From the NCBI RefSeq assembly GCF_002954585.1, contig NZ_MSCI01000002.1, forward strand, positions 1,342,089-1,406,088: a DNA stretch of 64,000 nt. Reading direction: 5' to 3'. Below the pieces are notes generated by a model. It searched no databases. It worked only from the letters and a program-made list of their open reading frames with translations, and was not told where the DNA came from. The translations under genes were made by a program, and so were the position numbers. Origin of the DNA: Vibrio chagasii. Its GTDB lineage: Bacteria > Pseudomonadota > Gammaproteobacteria > Enterobacterales > Vibrionaceae. Below are positions 52,279-60,063 of this stretch, piece by piece; the first letter of the stretch is position 1, and the number at the start of each line of letters is the position of its first letter.

Positions 52279-52421
52279 GACAGGAAAATTCTGTATTTAA
52301 ATGCAGAATAATTCTGTCTAGTTTCTACCGTTCACATCTCATATACAACCTAGTCATTATATAACAACGACTTATATCACAACTAGAGTCGGCGTTAGAG
52401 AAAATACGGAATTTTTCTGTC
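52279..52421. repeat. Palindromic element copy 2 (MITE-like), with outward promoter-like sequence
   Basis: The element has terminal inverted repeats GACAGGAAAATTCTGTATTT and, read inward from the right, GACAGAAAAATTCCGTATTT, with TA directly at both ends, which fits a TA target duplication as used by IS630/mariner-type MITEs. A third, internal copy of the terminal repeat at about 52297-52318 makes an inner palindrome centred on TTTAAA. On the minus strand TTGTGA (52377-52382) and TATAAT (52356-52361) are 15 bases apart and read into the first cassette. It has no gene. Confidence 0.7.
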
Positions 52422-52465
52422 TAGGATGAGCAAACTCCCAACATAAAGAATCTGGTCAATACTGC

Positions 52466-53074
52466 TTACTTCAGCTCTTCTGGAATACGGCGGTCTTTGT
52501 GATAGTACTCTCGGTCGCGTTCGTTGATTTCTCGTACTACTTTGCAAGGGTTACCAACGGCAACCACATTGGCTGGAATGTCTTTAGTGACTATGCTGCC
52601 AGCGCCAATTACCGAGTTTTCACCTATGGTAACGCCCGGTAACACGACCGTGTGTGCGCCAAGCCATACATTGTTACAGATACGCACAGGAACATTGAAC
52701 TGCGCGGCTTTGAGCCTGAGTTGTGGGCTGATGGGATGTGTGCCTGTCGCAATGGTGACGTTAGGTGCAATCATCACGTTATCACCGATGAATACATCAG
52801 TGTCGTCAACAAGCGTTAGGTTGAAGTTTACGTATACGTTGTTACCTAAGTGAGTGTGGCGGCCCCAGTTAGCGTGTAGTGGCGGTTCTATGTAACAACC
52901 CTCGCCGACTTCTGCGAACAGTTGCTTCATAATTTATTGGCGTTTTTTACCTTCACTCGGGCGAGTGTGGTTGAAATCGTACAGCACTTCTAAACATTGC
53001 GTTTGCTCGGCGACCAGATCGACGTCATCACAGTAATAAACGTCTTGGTTGTGCATTTTGGCCTTTATATCCAT
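52466..53074 (-). pseudogene. LacA/Maa-type O-acetyltransferase with a nonsense codon
   Basis: The frame starts at ATG 53074 and has the family's N-terminal domain (CLEVLYDFNHTRPSEGKKRQ), then TAA at 52934-52936 followed by ATG and KQLFAEVGEGCYIEPPL. This text is in the same frame and matches the LacA/Maa family junction, where the next residues are E-L-x-K-x-LF. The rest has the hexapeptide repeats (ENSVIGAGSIVTKDIPANVV) and the family's C-terminus. Full length would be 202 residues. Restart at 52930 gives a protein without the substrate-contact N-terminal domain. Confidence 0.75.
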
Positions 53075-53162
53075 GTTTGAACCTATTTGATAATTACCGA
53101 AGAACGGCATACATAAAGCGACATATGGATAATTTGAAGCGTTTCACTGGCCTGAAAACAAG

Positions 53163-53552
53163 TTACGAGCTACGCGGCACTATGTTCTCGGCAACGCGCC
53201 ATAACACGCCACTTGGGTCTGTGATACAAAACTCAAGCATTCCCCAAGGCTGCTCAACAACCTCGGTAACGGTTACTTCAAATTCCGCCATTACATTAGA
53301 GTTTTTTACGTGCTGATACCAACTTTTTACGTCTTCTACGAGCAAGTGCATCATGTAATTGTGACAGTGCGCAGGTTCGTAAAAATCTTGTAAAAGGAAT
53401 GCATAATCACCGTGACGAAAATAAGCGATATCATGGAACTCAGACATGAGTTCAAACCCCAGAGCTTGGTAAAACCGCTTAGATAGGTCGAAATCCTTTG
53501 CGGGCACAAACGATTTGATCTCAGTGACTTTCAGGTTTTCTACGTTGGACAT
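53163..53552 (-). CDS. VOC family protein
   Basis: The 129-residue protein reads VTEIKSFVPAKDFDLSKRFYQALGFEL near residues 9-35 and EQPWGMLEFCITDPSGVLWRVA near 103-124. The central YAFLLQDFYEPAHCHNYMMHLLVEDV completes the two VOC units. The first metal position is not a histidine, so it may bind ligand only. It lies next to the broken lacA-like gene on the same strand. Confidence 0.8.
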   Translation of the reverse strand: MSNVENLKVTEIKSFVPAKDFDLSKRFYQALGFELMSEFHDIAYFRHGDYAFLLQDFYEPAHCHNYMMHLLVEDVKSWYQHVKNSNVMAEFEVTVTEVVEQPWGMLEFCITDPSGVLWRVAENIVPRSS

Positions 53553-53673
53553 TTCCTTCTCCATTACGAGCTATTCCTTAGTGATGTGGGTAGAGATCTA
53601 CAATGAGATAAATATTAGGTGACATTGTCACGCAGTAACCACCCCATTGAGCAGTGCAGCGTTTGAAAATGAG

Positions 53674-53835
53674 TTAATCGTCAGTACCGCATTTTGCGCA
53701 AGGCTGGTAAGTACGTTCGCCTTGTTCAATTACCACGTAATCACGCACGCAACTTTCACATAGTGCCAGCTTTGGGTAAGCGTCCTTCTGTTTCTTTGCG
53801 TTGATGTCGCCTTCAGTGGTGTAGATCGTTCTCAT
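53674..53835 (-). CDS. Small zinc-ribbon protein (53 residues)
   Basis: The short protein starts MRTIYTTEGDINAKKQKDAYP and contains CESC near residue 30 and CAKCGTDD at the end, two CxxC pairs that can bind one zinc. AAAGG lies upstream of the ATG. It is too short for many gene finders. Function unknown. It shares the terminal CxKCG pair with two other small proteins in the window (16849, 23815). Confidence 0.7.
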   Translation of the reverse strand: MRTIYTTEGDINAKKQKDAYPKLALCESCVRDYVVIEQGERTYQPCAKCGTDD

Positions 53836-53914
53836 TTGAAGCCTTTGGTATTAATCACTTATAAAACCAAATTGTATCACTGTTTATCGCGCCATTTTTA
53901 CACTTTGAACAACA

Positions 53915-53948
53915 AAATCAACGTGCCACGCGTATCAGTGGTAACATT
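53915..53948 (-). repeat. attC half-site fossil
   Basis: AAATCAACGTGCCACGCGTATCAG keeps the TGCCACGCGT word of intact sites (for example at 51.7 kb). The partner arm is absent. Confidence 0.35.
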
Positions 53949-53977
53949 AAAAGAGTCAGCCAACGAAGAAACCAAGA

Positions 53978-54379
53978 ATGAAAGATTGTAATCAATGCGG
54001 AAAATGCTGCATCAAATATGGGGATGGCGACCTCGCCGCGACTCAAGAAGAGGTAGATTTGTGGGAACTATTCAACCCAGACATCTTTGAATATGTTCGC
54101 GATGGTGAAATTTGGTTTGATCCTCAATCAGGCGAACGTTTAACTCGTTGTCCGTTTCTAGAGGTCGTCCCGAATAAAAACACGAACGCTCAAGCCAAAT
54201 ACACCTGCAGTATTTACTTAGACCGCCCAGAGGATTGCCGACACTACCCTAGCCTAATCAATGAGATGGTCAGGGATGAGTGTGAGATGATTGAAGTGGT
54301 GGATCTGCAAGATACGAAAAAAGCTCAAAGAAAGCTCGACCTTTTAATGAAAGGAAGTCGCCCTTCAAGCTTTTCATAA
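53978..54379 (+). CDS. YkgJ family cysteine cluster protein
   Basis: The 133-residue protein starts MKDCNQCGKCCIKYGDGDL, the CxxCxxxCC signature of the YkgJ/DUF family with a zinc or iron cluster, and has CPFLE (near 66) and RPEDCRHYP (near 89) cysteines. These proteins are thought to bind metal; no function is settled. One of few plus-strand genes in the accessory region. Confidence 0.8.
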   Translation: MKDCNQCGKCCIKYGDGDLAATQEEVDLWELFNPDIFEYVRDGEIWFDPQSGERLTRCPFLEVVPNKNTNAQAKYTCSIYLDRPEDCRHYPSLINEMVRDECEMIEVVDLQDTKKAQRKLDLLMKGSRPSSFS

Positions 54380-54409
54380 TTGTGATCTTTGGGGGAGCTG
54401 ACCTCGTCG

Positions 54410-54811
54410 TTACGACAAGTACTGATTCTCTTCTAACCAATCTAGCGCAACCAGTGCCACCGATGAACATACCTCTCTGTCATTGCCATCGACAAACTTA
54501 AGTTCTTCGATCTCAGCGTCTGGTGATAGTTCGCCCGTGTAGTCTGCAACGTAACAAGTCAATTGCACTGAAATACCTTCCGCTTTGCCATCAGCTTGGC
54601 CAGTAAACGTCTCAACGTATTTGAGTGAATCAGGCACTAAATCGACTGAAATCTCTTCTTTGATTTCACGAAGCAATGCTTGCTCATCACTTTCACCCGC
54701 TTCGCGTTTTCCACCCGGTAAGTAAAACCGTTCTTTACCTTTTGATCTCACCATCAACAGCTTGCCATCTTGAATGAATACCCAAGCGAGCTTATCAATT
54801 ACCTTATTCAT
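54410..54811 (-). CDS. NUDIX hydrolase
   Basis: The 133-residue protein has an exact NUDIX box GKREAGESDEQALLREIKEEISVDL near residues 34-58 and starts IDKLAWVFIQDGKLLMVRSKG. The upstream PGG and the ISVDL end resemble the NUDIX branch acting on nucleotide or sugar-nucleotide substrates. The gene converges with the YkgJ gene. Confidence 0.86.
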   Translation of the reverse strand: MNKVIDKLAWVFIQDGKLLMVRSKGKERFYLPGGKREAGESDEQALLREIKEEISVDLVPDSLKYVETFTGQADGKAEGISVQLTCYVADYTGELSPDAEIEELKFVDGNDREVCSSVALVALDWLEENQYLS

Positions 54812-55008
54812 GTTCTTAGACCTTGTTATTGTGCTTCTTATTCTAATTAAAGCGACGATATCGCATGGGCGGTATGTTACCTACAGCAGTCAGCATATTC
54901 TATTGAATTACATAAAAAATGGCGTTGGGAGTCGATGAATGACAGCTGGTGGTTCGTTAAAGGTAAACACTTACCACCAGCTGTCACTTGAAATAAGATG
55001 TGATGAAT

Positions 55009-55389
55009 CTAATCAACAAGCCACTCTATGGCAGAGTCGTGATCTTCGAATGACTTGATGTCACCAGACACAAACCAGCTTCCCACTTTTGCTGCCAGTT
55101 CTTGCCAGCTTTGATCACCGTAAATAGCGATCTTGTCTATCTTGGAGTTGAGTTCTAGCCCGAGTTTGAAATCATCCCACGCGGCGCGCAGTTCCCAGCC
55201 CGTTAACGTGGAGATATCAACAAGCATCTTCAGTGTGGACGAATCGATCTCTTTTATGGTGGTTTTTAAGATGGGTATCATCGCTTGATAGTCGTCGTGC
55301 GTTAATTTCCCTTTCGCTTTGAACACGATGATGGTTTCGCCGCTAACACGCTCAATTCCAAACGATATTCCATGACGTTCGATACTCAT
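55009..55389 (-). CDS. SpoIIAA-like (STAS-related) protein
   Basis: The 126-residue protein begins GISFGIERVSGETIIVFKAKGKLTHDDYQAMIPIL and has LKMLVDISTLTGWELRAAWDDFKLGLEL near residues 57-84, the pattern of the SpoIIAA-like (DUF3478) family. The end HDSAIEWL matches the last helix. These proteins may bind lipids; no phosphorylation site is obvious. Function unknown. Confidence 0.83.
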   Translation of the reverse strand: MSIERHGISFGIERVSGETIIVFKAKGKLTHDDYQAMIPILKTTIKEIDSSTLKMLVDISTLTGWELRAAWDDFKLGLELNSKIDKIAIYGDQSWQELAAKVGSWFVSGDIKSFEDHDSAIEWLVD

Positions 55390-55497
55390 AACCTAGCCCC
55401 TCTATTAGAAATATAGGCTTAGCTTAGAGTATTAATTAGACAACAAATGAGAAGTTGCTTTCAAAATGAACGCACAGAAAGATTTAGCTTAACGTTA

Positions 55498-56100
55498 CTA
55501 GGTTGAACGTCGCTTAATCGCTACAACAGAGTAAGTATGCCAATGCTTCATCTTGCCTAATGATGTAAGCGCTTGTTCGTCTCGCTCGTGAAAACGGATA
55601 ACTTCGAACGCATCAAATAGACTCTGTACTTTTGTCTTTGTGAGAGGCGTCGTAGAGGTTCGGTAACCATAAGCCCAACTATCGTCTACCCCCATGAAAT
55701 CTCCCGCAAATACACCACCGATTTCAATGCTATCGATGATTCGTTGCCACGTCTGATCGAACTGATTCGGTTCTGCAAAAAATAGACTGGAGTTAGCAAT
55801 CACTAGCCCGGCTTTGGGATAATCATAATCTTCAAATGCGCTTTGAGATATCTCGACCAAAGCTTTTTGGCCGAACCTGTCTCGACATATCGATATTGAG
55901 TCAGGATTAACGTCGAAACCATAAACTTGGTGGCCTTGCTGCTCTAAAAACGAAATGTCACTTCCTGTACCACAACCGCAATCAATCGCGACATTTAAGC
56001 CTGACTCGTTCAGCTTCATAGCGAATTCTGTTCTTTTTAAATGAGGCTTATCTAAAGCTTTTTGATAATACTGACGCCAAATCTCTGAATGATCATCCAT
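55498..56100 (-). CDS. Class I SAM-dependent methyltransferase
   Basis: The 200-residue protein has motif I NVAIDCGCGTGSDISFLEQQGH near residues 34-55, VYGFDVNPDSISICRDRF near 56-73, and LVIANSSLFFAEP near 97. Overall it is a small-molecule methyltransferase, tellurite-resistance-like (TehB) in length and loop pattern. It ends eight bases inside the upstream HAD gene's 3' end, so the two are coupled. Confidence 0.82.
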   Translation of the reverse strand: MDDHSEIWRQYYQKALDKPHLKRTEFAMKLNESGLNVAIDCGCGTGSDISFLEQQGHQVYGFDVNPDSISICRDRFGQKALVEISQSAFEDYDYPKAGLVIANSSLFFAEPNQFDQTWQRIIDSIEIGGVFAGDFMGVDDSWAYGYRTSTTPLTKTKVQSLFDAFEVIRFHERDEQALTSLGKMKHWHTYSVVAIKRRST

Positions 56101-56614
56101 TGCATAACTCCAGCAGTTCGGTCAGGTTTTGAACCTCAACGATAGGTAAGTTTGTATCTGCGATGGCCCCTTCAGTGTTGAGCCAAACAGCCTGCAGGCC
56201 TGCCTCAAGCGCAGGGTAGATATCTTTCTCTAGGGTATCGCCAATCATGGTGATCTCTTGTGGCTTTATCCCGAGTTGCGAGATGATCGCAGGATAGAAG
56301 CCCGGTTCGTATTTAGATAATCCAATACTCGCCTTACAGAAGTAACCATCAATGTATTGCGACAGGCCAACTCGCTCAAACGCGCGGATGATGTCAGTTT
56401 TGCTTGAGTCGGCTGCATTTGTAGCGATGTAGATGTTGTGATGCTTGGACAATTCAGCTAGTAAAGATTGTGCTCCACTCACTTCTTTTACGGTTTCCCA
56501 GTCACACATTTTCCCTTGTGCGTCTGGGAAGTCGGTCATTAAGGTGTTGCCCCAATCAAATAAGACGGTTTTGGTCAGCTTGGTTGCAACCTTTGATTTT
56601 GTACCTCTGTTCAT
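56093..56614 (-). CDS. HAD superfamily hydrolase
   Basis: The 173-residue protein has HAD motif I TVLFDWGNTLMTDFPD near residues 16-31 (with tryptophan in place of Met/Leu), IYIATNAADSSK near 61, SKYEPGFYPAIISQ near 100 and EITMIGDTLEKDIYPALEAG near 121. The plan is that of HAD-IA phosphatases. It overlaps the methyltransferase gene by eight bases at its 3' end. Start: the second of two ATGs after AGGAGG. Confidence 0.8.
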   Translation of the reverse strand: MNRGTKSKVATKLTKTVLFDWGNTLMTDFPDAQGKMCDWETVKEVSGAQSLLAELSKHHNIYIATNAADSSKTDIIRAFERVGLSQYIDGYFCKASIGLSKYEPGFYPAIISQLGIKPQEITMIGDTLEKDIYPALEAGLQAVWLNTEGAIADTNLPIVEVQNLTELLELCNG

Positions 56615-56656
56615 CATGCCTCCTGCATCGATGATGTTACGAATGTGTTGCGGTAC

Positions 56657-57157
56657 TTATAAGAATTTCTCGATAAGAATCTCATCAAAGTACTGCTCAC
56701 CAATCTTGGCGTGTTTCTTTGCAATTCCGACAATCTCAAAGCCTTGTTTGCGGTACACCGCCAATGCGCGCTCGTTATCGGCTAGAACATAAGCAAAAAG
56801 CTTTTCGTAGCCTTTGGCTTTTGCGATTTCGAATGTATGTTCAAATAAATGCTTTGCGACACCTTGCCCACGGCTGTTTGCGTCAACATAAGTCCCAATA
56901 ATACCTACATGGTCGAAGGCTTTAGTATATGAGGCAAACGGCTCTACGTTTTGAAAACCAAGCAGGTCACCAGTCGCTTGATTAACAGCGACACTGAATA
57001 CACCTCGCTCTGGAAATGACTCAATAAATGCCTTTTCTTCTTCGACCGAAAACGTCTTATCCAAGATAGTGTAACGAGCTTCAGTGATAATTGGATTCAA
57101 TACGTCAATTATGCCTTGAGCATCGCTTACTACGACTTGTCTGACTGTTAAGTTCAT
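56657..57157 (-). CDS. GNAT family N-acetyltransferase (phosphinothricin type)
   Basis: The 166-residue protein starts LTVRQVVVSDAQGIIDVLNPII, has motif A HVGIIGTYVDANSRGQGVAKHLFEHTFEIAK near residues 80-110 and FAYVLADNERALAVYRKQGFEIVGIAKKHAKIG near 117-149. The group includes L-methionine sulfoximine and phosphinothricin acetyltransferases. Exact acceptor unknown. Start ATG has weak AGAAAG upstream. Confidence 0.83.
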   Translation of the reverse strand: MNLTVRQVVVSDAQGIIDVLNPIITEARYTILDKTFSVEEEKAFIESFPERGVFSVAVNQATGDLLGFQNVEPFASYTKAFDHVGIIGTYVDANSRGQGVAKHLFEHTFEIAKAKGYEKLFAYVLADNERALAVYRKQGFEIVGIAKKHAKIGEQYFDEILIEKFL

Positions 57158-57195
57158 ACTTTCTCTACCTTTTTTTGTATGGGCAGATTCTAGCT

Positions 57196-58140
57196 CTATA
57201 TGCCACCTTTTTGATAGGACAGAATGTTATCAAAAGCGATATCAAAGTAGAGTTCGTAACTATTTTGTTCAACGTAGCCCAAATGCGGCGTTGCAGTAAC
57301 GTTTGGTAGAGACAGCAGCGGCTCGTTATCAGGTGTCGCGGGCTCAGTATCAAACACATCAATTGCTGCTCGTTTACTTGGTACTTTAGTGAGTTCATCA
57401 AATAACGCATTGGGCTCGACTAACTCCGCACGGCTGATATTCACGAATAGCGAGTCAGGTTTCATTACATTAAGGTCATTGGCAGTAACACAGCCTTTAG
57501 TGACACTGTTTAAGCGAAGGTGCAATGAGAGTACGTCCACACTTTCGAAAAATGCCTGCTTGGTTGCTGCCGCCTCGAATCCATCGGCTTGTGCTTGTTC
57601 TCGCGAATTTTGGCTACCCCACACCATAACATCCATCCCGAACGCTTTAGCATATTGCGCGATGCAGCGCCCGATTTTTCCATAGCCCCAAATGCCAAGC
57701 TTTAACCCCCTTAGCGTTCTACCTAAACCGAGTGCGCCTGAACTTTGCCATTGGTTCTGTTTAAGCCTTGAAGCGTAAGTAGGAATGTGACGAGATGCCG
57801 CCATAATCAATCCCCAACAGAGCTCAGAGGGCGCGACAGGTGAACCTCGCCCTTCTAGCACTTTCACACCGAAACGTTCACACAGCTGTGGATCTATGTG
57901 ATTACTGACTTTTCCGGTTTGGCTGATCACTTTTAGGTTTGGCAGTTTAGATAGCAGCGACTCCGTGATTTCGGTACGCTCGCGTATGAGCACAAGCACC
58001 TCAAAGTCGTACAGCTTCAACACTAGTTCATTTTCTGGATAGGTCTCGGTAAATACGGTCACGTCATGATCTTCCAACTTTCGGTAACACTCGAGGCTTT
58101 TTACTGCATTTTGATAATCATCCAATATCGCAATTTTCAC
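57196..58140 (-). CDS. D-2-hydroxyacid dehydrogenase
   Basis: The 314-residue protein has an N-terminal catalytic half (IAILDDYQNAVKSLECYRKL), NAD site LGIWGYGKIGRCIAQYA near residues 150-166, the arginine in VNISRAELVEPNAL near 236, the glutamate in VFDTEPA near 263 and the histidine in ATPHLGYVE near 285. The full D-isomer dehydrogenase catalytic set is present. Probably reduces an alpha-keto acid; the substrate is unknown. Confidence 0.87.
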   Translation of the reverse strand: MKIAILDDYQNAVKSLECYRKLEDHDVTVFTETYPENELVLKLYDFEVLVLIRERTEITESLLSKLPNLKVISQTGKVSNHIDPQLCERFGVKVLEGRGSPVAPSELCWGLIMAASRHIPTYASRLKQNQWQSSGALGLGRTLRGLKLGIWGYGKIGRCIAQYAKAFGMDVMVWGSQNSREQAQADGFEAAATKQAFFESVDVLSLHLRLNSVTKGCVTANDLNVMKPDSLFVNISRAELVEPNALFDELTKVPSKRAAIDVFDTEPATPDNEPLLSLPNVTATPHLGYVEQNSYELYFDIAFDNILSYQKGGI

Positions 58141-58177
58141 TACACACTCCTTGTTCTATTGCTTTACTATTTTTGAG

Positions 58178-58212
58178 CGTTAAGTGCCATGGGTTAAGAT
58201 TCATTTAACCTG
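58178..58212 (-). repeat. attC half-site fossil
   Basis: CGTTAAGTGCCATGGGTTAAGATTCATTTAAC keeps the GTGCCATG-GTTA-ATTCA order of degenerate sites such as those at 0.2 and 48.7 kb. The partner arm is not seen. Confidence 0.35.
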
Positions 58213-58237
58213 TGACACACTGTATAAATCAAACCAA

Positions 58238-58702
58238 TTATTGATGGACGACTTTGAAACGCTCAAGCACCAGCATCATGTCTTCACTTGGCGTAATCTT
58301 TAACTCTTCACACTCACTCGAGAAAAAGTTCCAGTGCGCTTCTCGCCACCAAGCCAACGTTTTATCACCCTCGCCTTCAGCGGCAGCAAACTCAGCCGTC
58401 ACCTGGTTATATGGGCACAATGACACCGAGGTAAGTTCAACAATACAGACAGGTTCACCGTTCCAATCAGTGACCACCTGTAAATGTCCAACAACGGGCA
58501 TGGTTTCGCCTTCATGGCTGTACCAATATTCCATGCTGCACGAGGCTTCTTTTTCACCTTTCAGTATCAGCTGCGCGCATAGATTGGCGTTGTACTCATC
58601 CGCACAGTAATAGTCGGCACTGAATGAGGTGTATTGTTTGGCAACCTCAACCGGCAGTGAATTGAGATAGCTATCTAGATAAGCTTTGCTTCTTTCTTCC
58701 AT
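58238..58702 (-). CDS. ASCH domain protein
   Basis: The 154-residue protein has the ASCH domain: ILKGEKEASCSMEYWYSHEGE near residues 46-66, VGHLQVVTDWNGEPVCIVELTSVSLCPYNQV near 71-101 and GDKTLAWWREAHWNFF near 112-127. ASCH proteins bind RNA or hydrolyse modified nucleosides such as N4-acetylcytidine (the YqfB type). The start is chosen at MEERSKAYL; there is no clear SD, and the frame extends upstream. Confidence 0.78.
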   Translation of the reverse strand: MEERSKAYLDSYLNSLPVEVAKQYTSFSADYYCADEYNANLCAQLILKGEKEASCSMEYWYSHEGETMPVVGHLQVVTDWNGEPVCIVELTSVSLCPYNQVTAEFAAAEGEGDKTLAWWREAHWNFFSSECEELKITPSEDMMLVLERFKVVHQ

Positions 58703-58861
58703 GATGGGCCCATTTTCAATATTTATTTCAGCCAGAATCACTATATATTGAGCAACTGACTGCATTGCGCGTAACCTATCAAGGAGTGTAAACGGTGTAA
58801 ACCAAGTAACGATGAAAGTGTGCTCAGAGAGTAGATTTAATGCAGGACTCTTAGATCAAAA

Positions 58862-58902
58862 AAAGAGCTAAAAACACCTTCAGGCAGTGCTTTTAACTCT
58901 TT
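58862..58902 (-). terminator. Terminator of the glpT-glpQ unit
   Basis: AAAGAGCTAAAAACAC (58862-58877) pairs with GTGCTTTTAACTCTTT (58887-58902) with two mismatches, and on the minus strand the stem is followed by a T tract. Confidence 0.75.
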
Positions 58903-58925
58903 GTATTTTATTGTGAATTAACCAA

Positions 58926-59981
58926 TTAACGGTTTAAGAAGTCTACCGCTTTATCTGGGAAGTCGGTAAACACACCGTCGACTTTCACTTGGTTATAAAA
59001 CACGTCCAACATACCATCGAAGTTATCGACATAACCTGGAATTCGGCCTGGATCAGCGCGGAATGTATATGGGTGAACATCTAAGCCTGCGTCTTTCGCT
59101 GATTTCATCAATGGCTTAATGATGATGTTGCCTTTGGTTGATGCATCGTCCACCAGCATAGGTTTCCAAGGACCAATACCGTCAGCATAAGTCGCCACTT
59201 TTTCCATGCCGCCTTTCTCGAACATCCAATCATAACTATAAGGCGTCGCTACGTCGCCTTTGTAAGTCATGGTTTCATTCCAGTCCGTATAAGCCATTAG
59301 CTGAACCAGCTTGAGGTCCATTTCCATCGCAGGCATGAGTTCGTCGTTTATACGTTTTAGTTCGTTCGCATCGAAACACTGCAAGTAGACTTTATCATCT
59401 TTAGATAAGTAACCATATTGATGCAAGGTAGCCAGTACCGCTTTAGAAATGTCTTTCCCTTCATGACGGTGGAACCAAGGTGCTTTGATTTCTGGGTAGA
59501 TACCAACGTCATAACCAAGGGTCTTATTCAAGCCTTGGATCATTTCGATTTCTTCTGCAAACGTTGGTACTCGGAAATCAGACTGCCACATTGGGAAGCG
59601 TGTTGGGTAACCTGCGACCTTGTTCCCTTGCTCATCAAGCTTAAAGCCTTCTGTCACTCTTAATGATTTGATCTCAGCGAGCGTAAAGTCTATCGCGTAG
59701 TAGCGCCCATCTTCACGCGCACGGTCAGGAAAGCGCTCAGCAACATCGGTAACGCGATCTAAATAATGATCGTGAAGTACGACGAGCTGGTCGTCTTTGG
59801 TCATCACAACATCTTGTTCGATGTAGTCCGGTTTCATTGCATACGCAAGAGCCTTAGCAGGCAGAGTGTGCTCAGGTAAGTAACCCGATGCGCCTCGGTG
59901 AGCAATCACCAAAGGATCGGCAAATGCGTTAGCCGATAAACTTAGAGCCAGCAGAGTCAGGGACAGGGACGTTGTTTTCAT
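58926..59981 (-). CDS. glpQ: Periplasmic glycerophosphodiester phosphodiesterase GlpQ
   Basis: The 351-residue protein has a signal peptide (residues 1-21, ending SANAFA), then the GDPD motif LVIAHRGASGYLPEHTLPA near 24-42 (His-Arg-Glu), EQDVVMTKDDQLVVLHD near 54-70, and the typical long insertion with YAIDFTLAEI. GlpQ hydrolyses glycerophosphodiesters in the periplasm, giving sn-glycerol-3-phosphate for GlpT. It follows glpT by 82 bases, so the order is transporter then phosphodiesterase. Confidence 0.92.
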   Translation of the reverse strand: MKTTSLSLTLLALSLSANAFADPLVIAHRGASGYLPEHTLPAKALAYAMKPDYIEQDVVMTKDDQLVVLHDHYLDRVTDVAERFPDRAREDGRYYAIDFTLAEIKSLRVTEGFKLDEQGNKVAGYPTRFPMWQSDFRVPTFAEEIEMIQGLNKTLGYDVGIYPEIKAPWFHRHEGKDISKAVLATLHQYGYLSKDDKVYLQCFDANELKRINDELMPAMEMDLKLVQLMAYTDWNETMTYKGDVATPYSYDWMFEKGGMEKVATYADGIGPWKPMLVDDASTKGNIIIKPLMKSAKDAGLDVHPYTFRADPGRIPGYVDNFDGMLDVFYNQVKVDGVFTDFPDKAVDFLNR

Positions 59982-60063
59982 TGTTCTATTCCTTGATAAA
60001 ATAGAGGCAGGTTATCCCTGCCTCGTTTAATTATTGGTATGATGCTGTTGAGTTAAAGAATAA

